Source: Tunturibacter gelidoferens | GTDB lineage: Bacteria > Acidobacteriota > Terriglobia > Terriglobales > Acidobacteriaceae | NCBI RefSeq assembly: GCF_040358255.1 | Contig: NZ_CP132938.1 | Span: forward strand, 1,116,001-1,180,000 | Direction: 5' to 3' | DNA: 64,000 nucleotides | Part shown: in pieces, positions 49,182 through 58,171 of the stretch | How positions within the stretch are numbered: position 1 is the stretch's first letter | How the letters are laid out: every line of letters begins with the position of its first letter | Program-made: the position numbers and the translations under genes | Notes under the pieces: model-generated | Databases searched by the model: none | Seen by the model: the letters and a program-made list of their open reading frames with translations, nothing else | What the model was told of the DNA's origin: nothing

Positions 49182-50809
49182 AGTCGATCAACTCAGTAGC
49201 ACTGGCAACGTGGATGTTGGAGCATCTGGCCTTCGGGTCGGATAACGAGGCTCTCTGCGGCGACCTGTTGGAAGAGTTCCAGCTTGGTCGTTCGGTGGCG
49301 TGGTATTGGCGTCAGGTGTTAGCCGCAATCGCGATCCGAGCCGGCGGCGCGGCTCGCAAGCTCGCGGTCCCTGTCGCGTTTTCGGCTGGGTGGACCACGC
49401 TCTATCCGGCGTGGAGATTTGTTACCAGGGTCTCAGGTGTCTACGTGGGGCCCGATCAAGGAACATGGTTCGCATGGCCCTCCTCGGCCCTGATGCAGAT
49501 TGGCTACGGGGTGGTTCCGGGAGTTTTATTTGTTTGGGTTGGGTTTTTGATTTTTCTTCTGTTCCGCGCGGCGGCGGGCATTGAGTTGCGAGAAGGTGGT
49601 TTGCTTCGCGGTCTGTCGCAAAGCCTCACCGTGTTCTTTCTATCGACGATCCTGCTTCTCTTTTATTTGCGGCATCCACAGGTGGATCTGGCCTGTGTCA
49701 CCCGAGGCGATTTCTATACCGTCTTTCATCTTTGCAATATCAGTGTTCCGATTGCTCTCAGTGTTCTGGCGGCGGTTCTGGCCTTGGTTCCACGGGCATC
49801 GCGAAGTCATCGGCGAAGACGTCGCCCGAATGATCCAGTGTTGAGCGGGATGAGGCGTATGGTGCAGGCGTTCTGTCTCATCCTGTCTTTGTCGCTGGTC
49901 GCCTCTGCGCAGACCATCTCTTCTCCATCCGTTCAGTTTGTTTCGGTCGCTCAAGACGTCCGGCTGGAGGTTCTTGATTGGGGCGGGACTGGGCGACCGA
50001 TGATCTTTCTAAGCGGCTTGGGAGACACTGCGCATGACTTCGAAGATTTCGCCAAGAAGTTCACTGCGAACTATCACGTCTACGGAATCACGCGGCGTGG
50101 CTTTGGAGCTTCCAGCAAGCCGGCTCCAGAGATTGTGAACTATGGCGCCGACCGTCTGGGGGATGATGTGCTTGCCGTGATGGACGCACTTAAACTCGAT
50201 CGCCCCATCGTGGTCGGTCACTCTATCGCGGGTGAAGAGTTGAGCTCCATTGGGAGCCGCCATCCGGAAAAAGTTGCCGGGTTGGTCTATCTCGATGCGG
50301 CATTTCCCTTTGCCTATTACAACCATGCTAACAGCGAGTGGACGCTGGATATGGTGGATGTCAGGAAGCAGATTGAGGCGTTCCAGGCAGGCGCGATGTT
50401 GGAGCCTCGAATTGTGGAGGAGATGTCGGGCAGCGTCGAGCTGCTCGAAAAAGATCTGCGGGATATGAAGAAGGAGTTGGCGATGTTTCCCCCACCCTAC
50501 CCGCCGCCGCCCCCTCCAATTGGTTTGGCAATCAAGTTCGGAGAGCAAAAATACACGCAGATTCCGGTTCCAATTCTTGCTGTGGTTGTGTGCCCTCACA
50601 ACTTCGATGATTTGAAAGACAAACCGAAGATTGAAGCTGCGATCGTTGCAGAGGATTCGGCTCGCTGCACGGCGCAAGCTGATGCATTCGAAGCTGGGGT
50701 TCCGACGGCCCACGTTGTTCGTCTGCGAAATGCTGACCACTATGTTTTTAAATCGAACGAGTCAGACGTGATTCGGGAGATGAATGCCTTCCTCACAGGA
50801 TCGCATTGA
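49178..50809 (+). CDS. fusion of permease-prefix membrane domain with secreted alpha/beta hydrolase
   Basis: The 543-residue protein starts with the permease-prefix domain (WMLEHLAFGSDNEALCGDLLEEF). About four membrane helices follow up to residue 210, then an internal signal-like segment (VQAFCLILSLSLVASAQ, near 230) and a complete alpha/beta hydrolase (FLSGLGDTAHDFEDF, nucleophile elbow GHSIAG, His in NADHYVF). In related loci the prefix is joined to an ABC permease instead, so this is a domain swap. The hydrolase probably faces the periplasm, tethered to the membrane. A proline run (PPPYPPPPPP) interrupts the lid region. Substrate is unknown. Confidence 0.8.
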   Translation: MKSINSVALATWMLEHLAFGSDNEALCGDLLEEFQLGRSVAWYWRQVLAAIAIRAGGAARKLAVPVAFSAGWTTLYPAWRFVTRVSGVYVGPDQGTWFAWPSSALMQIGYGVVPGVLFVWVGFLIFLLFRAAAGIELREGGLLRGLSQSLTVFFLSTILLLFYLRHPQVDLACVTRGDFYTVFHLCNISVPIALSVLAAVLALVPRASRSHRRRRRPNDPVLSGMRRMVQAFCLILSLSLVASAQTISSPSVQFVSVAQDVRLEVLDWGGTGRPMIFLSGLGDTAHDFEDFAKKFTANYHVYGITRRGFGASSKPAPEIVNYGADRLGDDVLAVMDALKLDRPIVVGHSIAGEELSSIGSRHPEKVAGLVYLDAAFPFAYYNHANSEWTLDMVDVRKQIEAFQAGAMLEPRIVEEMSGSVELLEKDLRDMKKELAMFPPPYPPPPPPIGLAIKFGEQKYTQIPVPILAVVVCPHNFDDLKDKPKIEAAIVAEDSARCTAQADAFEAGVPTAHVVRLRNADHYVFKSNESDVIREMNAFLTGSH

Positions 50810-51296
50810 GGGCTGGAGGACATCCTTAGGGGTAGTTTTAAAGCCTACATATGGGCACCGGTTGCGTGGGTGAGTATTGGGTCTCTTTGCTGCGTCACCG
50901 TAGTTGATACAGCAGATTCCTCCGCTGCGCTGCGGAATGACAACAAAGAGACAGGCAACGGCAAAACCAACTGCAAAGGCGAAATACGGGGATTCTTCGC
51001 TTCGCTCAGAATGACGGCCTAGGACAGGCAACCACAACGACAAATGCGGGGGTTTCTCCGCTGCGCGGACCACGGTGAGGCTGTGGTCCGCTTCGGTCGA
51101 AATGACGATTTTGTTGGTTGGGTGACTTTATCAGACCGGATTTGCTGCTGATATCCAGCGGATTTGTTGCTGATATCTCGGACGCAACCCCAGATTCCCT
51201 TCGGGAATGACAAACAAGAAGGCGCGGCAGACTCTTCGCTAACTGCTACTTTGCTCTCGCTCTCTTCGCTAACTGCTAGTGCTCTCGCTCTCGGGA
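50810..51296. repeat. intergenic cluster of hairpin repeats, families A and ATGACAAC
   Basis: The 487-bp gap has no gene. It contains hairpins at 50916-50938 (followed by ATGACAAC), 50992-51012 (ATTCT/AGAAT, near-copy of 5945-5980) and 51194-51208 (ATTCCC/GGGAAT, loop TTC). It also holds repeat A copy 3 at 51041-51109, with a perfect 9-bp stem GCGGACCAC/GTGGTCCGC (51065-51073, 51083-51091) and loop GGTGAGGCT. GCAA-rich linkers lie between them. Confidence 0.8.
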
Positions 51297-53819
51297 TTAC
51301 TCTGTGCGGAGGGCTTGCATGGGTTCGATGGAGGCGGCTCTTCGTGCGGGGAGGACTGCGGCTAGTGTGACCATGACCGCGGCGAGAAGCACTGCTCCGG
51401 CCAGGGTCAGGGGGTCGGATGTGGTGACGCCGTAGAGTTGGCTGCGGAAGAGTCTTGCGAGTAGGACGATGGAGGGGACCGCGAGCACGATGGCGATGGC
51501 GGCGATGATCGACATCTCGCGCACGATGAGTAGGACGACGCTGGTGCGTTGTGCGCCGAGGGCCAGCCGTACGCCGATCTCGCGGGTGCGCTGTTCGGTG
51601 GAGTAGGCGAGGACGCCGTAGAGTCCGACGGCTGCGAGGACGATCGCCAGCGCAGAGAAGCCGACGGCAAGAAGCGCGAGTGCGCGCTCGTCGGAGGCGC
51701 TGCGGTCGACCTGGTCGTCCATCGTTCGCATGCCGACGACGACCAGCGTGGGATCGAGGCCATGAATGCTCTGGCGGATTGCGGTTTCGACTGTCTCGGG
51801 CGCCTGATTGGTGCGAGCGTACATCTTGACGCCGGTGGGATGAGTGATCTGGGCGATGGGCTGATAGACGGCAGGCCCTATGTCCTGACGCAGATTCTCG
51901 TGCTTGATGTCGCCGACCACGCCGACGATGGTTGCGTCGAGTTTTGCCCGGAAGTCGGAGCTTTGGGTGAGGTGATGACCCAGCGCGTTTTGTGCGGAGC
52001 CGAAGTACTTCTTTGTGAAGGCCAGATTGATGACGACGACTTCGGGTGCACTGCTGGTATCCGCAGCGGTGAACTCCCGGCCGACCAGAAGAGGCTGCTT
52101 GAGGGTTGCGAAGTAGGCGGGAGTGACGGCTGGGGCTTCGAACTGCATCTTCTCGTCTTCGGCAGGTTTGTAGCCTTCGACTTGGAAGGATTCGAACTCT
52201 TTGTCTCCGGTGAGCTCGGGATCGGTGGTGGCTGCGGCGGAGGTTATGCCAGGGATTCTCTGGACTGCTTCGATCGCGTTGGTGACGATGGGCACGATGC
52301 GGGCTTCTTTGTAGCCGGAGTCGGTGGGGTCGAGGCTGAAGGTGGCGAGATGGCTGGTGTTGAAGCCGACCTCCTGATGGCGGAGATTGTCGAGGGTGCG
52401 CACGAACAGACCAGCACCGCCGAGTAAGAGGACGCTGAGAGCTATCTGAACGCCTACGGCAATCTTGCGGAAGAGTTGAGAGTTGCGGGATGCGGTCCCT
52501 GCGCTTTGGCGCAGCGTGCCTGCGAGATCGGGACGCAGGAAGTGGAAGACTGGCGCCATGCTGAAGAGAAGGCTCGAGATGACGGCGATGCTGAGCGTGA
52601 AGAGAAGGACGCGGCCATCGATGGCTGCCGAGTATGGCTCTTTGCCTGGGTTGGCGCTGGTGAGCAGACGCACGAGGGTGTTGGTGACCAGCGGTGCCAT
52701 CAACAGGCCCGCCGCTGCACCGAGGATGCCGAGGAGTAAGCCCTCGAGGAGGAGCTGTGAGACGACCTGGGTTTGCTTGGCGCCGAGGGCATAGCGCATG
52801 GACATCTCGCGGGCGCGGCCGGCGGCTCGGAGCAGAAGCAGGGTCGCCACGTTGATGGCGCACATGGCGACGAGCAGAGTGGCCATGCTCATGAGGATGA
52901 TGAGGGGCGTTTGCAGATCCATGCGGCCGGGGGAGAATCCTGTGGAGTCGTCGAGGACCTTCAGCTGCGAGTCGTCGAGGAAGTGCTTGCTGAAGCGTTC
53001 GGTGCGGTTCTTGTAGAGCGTTAGCTCGTATGCGCGGAGGGAGTGCCAGAGGGGTCCGAGTGCAGCTGCGGCTTGAGGGGCGGTGACGCCGGGCTTGAGG
53101 CGGCCGACCAGCGTGAGCCAGAGCGACTGATGGTTGTTGAGGTTGTCGCGGGGGATGGTCGCCGGCATGGCTTCTTCGACCATGCTGATGGGGAGGAAGG
53201 CGGCTGGTTTGTAGCCTCCGATGGCGGATTGAAAGTTCGCGGGGGCTACGCCGAGGATGGTGAAGGGCTGGCCGCCGATCAGGACGGTCTGTCCGACGAC
53301 GTCGCGGGATGAGGCAAAGCGTGTCTTCCAGTAGTCGTAGCTGAGTACCAGGACTGGGTTTGCGTTTTTTGCGGTATCGTCCTGCGCGGTGAGCAGGCGT
53401 CCGAGCGCGGGCTTGAGGCCGAGGAGGTCGAAGTAGTTTCCGCTGACGAGCTCGGCGTCTCTGTCCTCGGCCTGATTTTGCCAGGAGATGGCGAGGTTGG
53501 TTCGATCGGCAGCGAGCATTCCGGCGAAGACCTGGTTTTGATCGCGCAGGTCTTTGTACATGGGATAGGAGAAGTAGTTTTCGAGATCGCCGCCGAAGCT
53601 GCTGGCTGTGCCGGAGAATCCTCCTGTCCACTGGAAGCGCACCAGCTCTTTGGGCTGCTGGACGGGCAGCATGCGGAGGAGTACCTGGTCGAAGAGGGTG
53701 AAGACGGCTGCGTTGGCGCCGATGCCCAAGGCCAGTGTCAGCACTACGGTCAGGGCGAATCCGGGCGATTTGCGCAGTTGGCGTAAGGCAAAGCGCAGAT
53801 TCTGAAGCAACGTCTGCAT
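51297..53819 (-). CDS. ADOP-type MacB/FtsX permease
   Basis: ATG at 53819 with GGAGG eight bases upstream gives 840 residues; longer frames to 54338 are unsupported. It starts MQTLLQNLRFALRQLRKSPGFALTVV split by the usual MacB periplasmic-core domain. An FtsX membrane half follows, then a second core domain and a second FtsX half ending RRAASIEPMQALRTE. This two-fold arrangement, without an ATPase gene, is the acidobacterial duplicated orphan permease family. It probably works in macrolide/lipid-like export or envelope stress, with an ATPase encoded elsewhere. No PadR lies directly upstream; the nearest is the 48846 gene. Confidence 0.92.
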   Translation of the reverse strand: MQTLLQNLRFALRQLRKSPGFALTVVLTLALGIGANAAVFTLFDQVLLRMLPVQQPKELVRFQWTGGFSGTASSFGGDLENYFSYPMYKDLRDQNQVFAGMLAADRTNLAISWQNQAEDRDAELVSGNYFDLLGLKPALGRLLTAQDDTAKNANPVLVLSYDYWKTRFASSRDVVGQTVLIGGQPFTILGVAPANFQSAIGGYKPAAFLPISMVEEAMPATIPRDNLNNHQSLWLTLVGRLKPGVTAPQAAAALGPLWHSLRAYELTLYKNRTERFSKHFLDDSQLKVLDDSTGFSPGRMDLQTPLIILMSMATLLVAMCAINVATLLLLRAAGRAREMSMRYALGAKQTQVVSQLLLEGLLLGILGAAAGLLMAPLVTNTLVRLLTSANPGKEPYSAAIDGRVLLFTLSIAVISSLLFSMAPVFHFLRPDLAGTLRQSAGTASRNSQLFRKIAVGVQIALSVLLLGGAGLFVRTLDNLRHQEVGFNTSHLATFSLDPTDSGYKEARIVPIVTNAIEAVQRIPGITSAAATTDPELTGDKEFESFQVEGYKPAEDEKMQFEAPAVTPAYFATLKQPLLVGREFTAADTSSAPEVVVINLAFTKKYFGSAQNALGHHLTQSSDFRAKLDATIVGVVGDIKHENLRQDIGPAVYQPIAQITHPTGVKMYARTNQAPETVETAIRQSIHGLDPTLVVVGMRTMDDQVDRSASDERALALLAVGFSALAIVLAAVGLYGVLAYSTEQRTREIGVRLALGAQRTSVVLLIVREMSIIAAIAIVLAVPSIVLLARLFRSQLYGVTTSDPLTLAGAVLLAAVMVTLAAVLPARRAASIEPMQALRTE

Positions 53820-54172
53820 AAAGAGATCCTCCGGGCGCAGTGGGGCGCATGGAACAATGCACGTTTTGAGCCAAAGAGTTTGTGATGCAAACACTGTGTT
53901 TTGTGCGACGCGGGGAGCAGTTGGCCGTTTTCTGAGCCGAAGTTGTCCGGAAACGGAAATCTCCGTTCGCTGGTGAACACCACTGCGTGTGGTTAGCGTT
54001 TCGTGAGGAACGACTATGCCAGGCTGGGAGGAGGGTGAAGGTGTGGGCGGAGTGATTAGCACTCTGGCGGGTGGGCCGGACGCATAACGCAAATGATATT
54101 GCATTAGTGTTTGCCAAACTTTTGCGGATATACTTCTCGCAACTGGAAATTTGTCCCTTGGAGAGTGTGAGG
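53820..54172. other. 353-bp divergent upstream region
   Basis: It holds the promoters of the ADOP gene and the carboxypeptidase. A TATACT box (54129-54134) lies 39 bp before the carboxypeptidase start, but no good -35 is visible. No gene or repeat is seen. Confidence 0.4.
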
Positions 54173-55852
54173 ATGTCGAGGAAGCTGGTTCGGATCGGTG
54201 TGTCTTGTGGAGTGTTGTTTGCGTCCGCTGCTGTCGCGATGGGGGCCGGGCCGCAGGAGAAGAAAGAGAGCGATAAGAAGAAAGAACAGAAGCTGGTGGT
54301 AACGGGGACCTCAGTGGTAGAGCCTGCGGAGCCACCATCGGACTCGACTACGGATGGCTCGGTGACGGTGGGTGGACAGGCGGTCGCGTACCGTGCGGTG
54401 GCGGGGACGCTGACGGTGGGGTCGAGCGACTCGCAGGACGCGATGATGGGGCTGGATGGGAAGCTGCTGCCGGACACGGGAGAGAAGGCGCCTGATCCCG
54501 AGAAGCCGGAGGAGGCTCCGGCGACGGCGCGGATGTTTTATGTGGCGTACTTCAAGAAGGATGCGCCGGTAGGGCGGCCGGTGACGTTTTTGTACAACGG
54601 CGGGCCGGGGTCGGCGACGATGTGGCTGCATATGGGATCGTTTGGGCCGAGGCGTGTGGTGACCACCGATGCGCAGCATGATGAGGGAGCGCCTTACAAG
54701 ATCGTCAACAACGACTACAGCCTGCTGGACGTGAGCGATGTGGTGTTTATCGATGCGCCGGGGACCGGGTTCAGCAGGATTATGGGCAAGGACAAAGAGA
54801 AGGCGTTCTGGGGTGTGGATCAGGACGCGCATGCGTTCGACCGGTTCATTCGGAGATTTTTGACGAAGTACAACCGGTGGAACTCGCCGAAGTATTTGTT
54901 TGGCGAAAGCTATGGGACGCCGCGCAGCGCGGTGCTGTCAGCTGCTTTGCAGAATGTGGATCTGAACGGGATTGTTTTGCTGTCGCAGATTTTGAGCTTC
55001 GATAACAGCATCGATGGGCCGAAGTGGAATCCCGGTGTGGATCAGGCGTATGCGCTGGGGCTGCCTACGTTTGCGGCGAGCGCGTTCTATCATCACAAAC
55101 TGCCGACGCAGCCTGCGGCGCTCGAGCCGTTTCTCGCCGAGGTGGAGCAGTATGCGATCGGCGACTATATGAGCGCGCTGCTGCAGGGGGCGGAGTTGCC
55201 GGAGACGAGGAAGCAGGCGGTGGCGGAGAAGCTGCATCAATATACCGGGCTCCCGGTGACGTATCTGATGCGGGCGAATCTGCGGGTGACGGGTGCGGCG
55301 TTCAGCAAGCAGCTGCAGTTGGATGACGAGACGACGACGGGGCGGCTGGATACGCGCTATAAGGGGCCGGATATTGATCCGCTGAGCGCGGACGCAGAGT
55401 ATGACCCGCAGAGCAATGCGATCTCGTCGGCGTATACGGCGGCGCTGAACCAGTACATGCGGACGGAACTGAAGTATGGCGAGAACCAGACGTACAAGCC
55501 GGGAGCTTATGGAGATCCGGACTTTACGTGGGATCTGCGGCACCAGGCTCCGGGTGGTCCGCCGGCAAACTTTCAGGAGGGCGGGACGAATGTGATGCCG
55601 GACCTGGCGTACACGATGAAGTCAAACCCGAAGATGAAGGTGATGCTGGCAGGCGGGTACTTCGACCTGGCGACGCCTTATTTCGAGGGCAAGTTCGAGA
55701 TGCATCATCTGCAGATTCCGCAGAAGCTACAGGCGAATATCAGCTATCACTACTACCAGAGCGGGCACATGGTCTATGTGAACGAAGATGTGCTGAAGCA
55801 GTTTCACGCGGATGTGGCGGCGTTTATCCGGGGGACGGAGGACGGGAAGTAG
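54173..55852 (+). CDS. secreted serine carboxypeptidase, family S10
   Basis: ATG at 54173 with GGAGAG seven bases upstream begins a signal peptide (VRIGVSCGVLFASAAVAMGAG); the frame upstream to 54071 is not used. The 559-residue protein has FLYNGGPGSATMWLHMGSFGP (oxyanion region), the nucleophile GESYG (Ser246), the acid in LAGGYFDLATP and the His in YYQSGHMVY, a complete S10 triad. A Lys/Glu-rich spacer follows the signal. S10 enzymes release C-terminal amino acids at acid pH, which suits an acidophilic soil organism. Bacterial S10 proteins of this layout are common in Acidobacteria. Confidence 0.93.
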   Translation: MSRKLVRIGVSCGVLFASAAVAMGAGPQEKKESDKKKEQKLVVTGTSVVEPAEPPSDSTTDGSVTVGGQAVAYRAVAGTLTVGSSDSQDAMMGLDGKLLPDTGEKAPDPEKPEEAPATARMFYVAYFKKDAPVGRPVTFLYNGGPGSATMWLHMGSFGPRRVVTTDAQHDEGAPYKIVNNDYSLLDVSDVVFIDAPGTGFSRIMGKDKEKAFWGVDQDAHAFDRFIRRFLTKYNRWNSPKYLFGESYGTPRSAVLSAALQNVDLNGIVLLSQILSFDNSIDGPKWNPGVDQAYALGLPTFAASAFYHHKLPTQPAALEPFLAEVEQYAIGDYMSALLQGAELPETRKQAVAEKLHQYTGLPVTYLMRANLRVTGAAFSKQLQLDDETTTGRLDTRYKGPDIDPLSADAEYDPQSNAISSAYTAALNQYMRTELKYGENQTYKPGAYGDPDFTWDLRHQAPGGPPANFQEGGTNVMPDLAYTMKSNPKMKVMLAGGYFDLATPYFEGKFEMHHLQIPQKLQANISYHYYQSGHMVYVNEDVLKQFHADVAAFIRGTEDGK

Positions 55853-55884
55853 ACTCGCGTGATGCTTCCCTGCGGGCACGAGGG

Positions 55885-56856
55885 TTAGAGGGGCGACTTG
55901 CGTTTGTTCTTGAGGCTCTTCATGCGCCACTTCGACTTGGTGATCATCTCTGACAGAATGTATCTGGGTCGAAGGAGGACGGCTAGAGTTGCATTGCCGA
56001 CGGTGCGGATGTACCTTCGACCAGCGAAGTGGCCAACCGCTGCTTTGTAGAAGATCTGTGAGAAGTCGACTCTCTCCTCGTTGATTCGCCGGCGAAGGGG
56101 AGTCTGTCGCCGGAACGCGAGGAACTGGTCCCATGTAAGTTCGGGCTCGTTTCTTCTGCGGCGCAACATGCATTCTCTCAGCCAGCGGACTTTTTTTCGA
56201 GTAAGGTGCGCACGAGAGATAGAAGCCGAGCCGCCATGGATGCGGTAATCGAGAAGGATTTCGGGCTGGACGAGGATCTTATGTCCTTGTTCTGCGAGAC
56301 GGTTCCAGAGATCAATGTCCTCGGCGGGCCAAAACTCCTGACGGTATCCACCTGCAGCTTGTACTACGCTCTTGCGAAGTACGACGGCCGGATGATTGAA
56401 ACCGATCAGCTTGTTGAGTTGAATTTTTTCTTCAATCTCCTCGTGGGTGAACAGAAAGGAGTTGTCCTGTCCGATGACTCTTCCCTTCTCGTCGATGTGA
56501 TTAACGAGGCTGCTGGCGACGGCCAGCTCAGGGTGCACTTCGAGGAAGGCCAATTGTCGTTCGAGACGGTTCGCGTGCATGACGTCATCCGCGTGCATGA
56601 TGAAGACCCTGTCCGAAGAGGCGAGGTCTATGGCTCGATTGAGTGTGACTGCAGTGCCGACATTGGGCTGGCTGAAGACTTTAATGCGGGGATCGTTCTG
56701 CGCGTGAGATTGAACGATGGCCAGCGATCCGTCGGTTGATCCGTCGTCAACCACGATGAGCTCGAAGTCGGTAACGGTTTGACGGAGGACGCTGGTGATT
56801 GCTTCGTGGAGAAAGGCCTCCGCGTTGTAGGTGGGCATTACGACGGAGACGGTCAT
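55885..56856 (-). CDS. family 2 glycosyltransferase
   Basis: The 323-residue protein begins VSVVMPTYNAEAFLHEAI. It has the DDGSTDGS nucleotide-sugar motif, DLASSDRVFIMHADDVMH (metal-binding DxD-like part ADD), and the later EDIDLWNRLAEQG. These define a GT-A fold GT2 enzyme. A basic C-terminal tail (KSKWRMKSLKNKRKS) may bind membrane. The sugar and acceptor are unknown. It is convergent with the carboxypeptidase, 32 bp apart. Confidence 0.9.
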   Translation of the reverse strand: MTVSVVMPTYNAEAFLHEAITSVLRQTVTDFELIVVDDGSTDGSLAIVQSHAQNDPRIKVFSQPNVGTAVTLNRAIDLASSDRVFIMHADDVMHANRLERQLAFLEVHPELAVASSLVNHIDEKGRVIGQDNSFLFTHEEIEEKIQLNKLIGFNHPAVVLRKSVVQAAGGYRQEFWPAEDIDLWNRLAEQGHKILVQPEILLDYRIHGGSASISRAHLTRKKVRWLRECMLRRRRNEPELTWDQFLAFRRQTPLRRRINEERVDFSQIFYKAAVGHFAGRRYIRTVGNATLAVLLRPRYILSEMITKSKWRMKSLKNKRKSPL

Positions 56857-57134
56857 TCAGCCGGAGGCATCTCCTCGCTGTGGGCGGGAGTCGTGTGAGC
56901 CGTGAAGCGCGAAGATGAGATCAGAGGACAATCCTCCTGGAGGAAAAGCTGGCCTGTAAGGGACGATTGTAGATCACGGGGTTTACGTTCAGGTTCGCGG
57001 AGCCGCCTGGCAGCACGATAGCAGAGTAAAGCGTATGTGCTCGTTGTGATCCGTTCGCCGGTCCGAAGTTAAGGGGAGGACGGCTGGTGCGCCGCTTTAT
57101 ATAAGTTGTTGATTTTACGACGGATTATATTCTT

Positions 57135-57320
57135 GAGAGCCCCAAGCTTTGTCCGAAGCTTCACCTGCCTCAGACTGTAAATACGGAGGACGTCACGGCT
57201 TCTGCGGACGCCGGCGTGTTGACAATCACACTGCCCAAGAAGGCGGAGGCTCAGCCAAAGCAGATCAAGGCGCAGGTGGGCAACGACACCAAGCGGGTTG
57301 AGGCGCAGACGGCTCAGTAA
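57135..57320 (+). pseudogene. remnant of an Hsp20 (alpha-crystallin) chaperone gene
   Basis: The frame ending at the TAA 57318-57320 reads LPQTVNTEDVTASADAGVLTITLPKKAEA, then QPKQIKAQVGN. This is the C-terminal core of acidobacterial Hsp20 proteins, including the L-T-I-T-L strand. Upstream, RSFT of the preceding strand (57154-57164) is in another frame, so at least one base was lost before CTGCCT. The first two thirds of the gene are absent. Nothing before it gives a start. Confidence 0.7.
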
Positions 57321-57550
57321 CGCTTTGATGCGGTATTGCGGGGGGAGGCTTTCCCCTTTTTCTTTTGGGGCGGAGGCGTCACAGCATAGCCAGGGTCTGT
57401 CCACATCGCTGTTCGCAACGGGCCACCAACCGCCTAACAGGGGCAGGGCGCGCCTGGTTGGCGAGACGGGAGCCAAGAGTTATCAACGACATATACAACT
57501 GTTTCGGCGGCATGTTATAAAGCGCGGTGCGTTCTACGCCCGTGGTGCGA

Positions 57551-57918
57551 ATGTGTTCAAAACTTTCAGTATTGATTGGTCTGTTGTGTCTATCCGCCTT
57601 TTGCTGCAGGTTCTCGCTCCCAGGCCAGATTTACCGACCGAAGACGAGTATGGCAATTATGTCGGCAACCCTGTCGGCTGGGACGGCTCTTCGGAGGGCC
57701 TGAAACAGATATGCCGAATGATGCCGCGGTGCAAGATAACCTGCGGTCGCGCCGCGCTGACTCGTGAGGGTGATGGTAGCTCCAGACCTGACTCGGGCCA
57801 GGGAAGGCCAGTGCTCAAAATAGAGTATCCCGACGGGAAGATTGACTATGTCGAGGCAGAGTTGCGTCGACCGACGATATCCATGGGTGGAGTTGCGGCC
57901 GGGGAAGTGAATGCATAG
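57551..57918 (+). pseudogene. possible small secreted protein, apparently frameshifted
   Basis: ATG 57551 opens a 50-codon frame with a lipoprotein-like leader (LSVLIGLLCLSAFCC). Near 57605 the coding-like sequence continues in another frame (APRPDLPTEDEYGNYVGNPV...KIEYPDGKIDYVEAELRRP) to the stop at 57918. One frameshift would join them to about 120 residues. No family is recognised and the ribosome site is poor. Confidence 0.25.
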
Positions 57919-58171
57919 CCTCGCGGTTCTTGGCTGAGTGGTGCCGGGTGCGGGAAAGATTTAGCCCGATGGCGTGGTTGGGCTTTCGGTGCCTTTTCGC
58001 ATAACCGGGAAGGCATTGGGCTAACGTATGTCCCTGTCGCAACAGGGCTTTGCCCACATTTCCGAATGTGAGTGAGTTGTTGTCAGATTTCCGCATCTTC
58101 TTAAGCATCTCGGACGTCTAATCTAAGCGAAAAGCTCAAATCTGTGGATTTGGATGGGGAGATAAAGATTT

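Noticed and set aside
51019..54477. Very long minus-strand open frame of 1152 codons overlapping the ADOP gene
   Set aside because: Its translation is Arg/Ser/His-rich low-complexity text without family motifs, while the other frame gives a complete MacB/FtsX permease with a good ribosome site.
57298..57918. 206-codon plus-strand frame after the Hsp20 remnant
   Set aside because: The first half has no coding character and overlaps the hsp20 tail; only its last part (from about 57610) looks coding, and that is reported as a possible frameshifted small gene.
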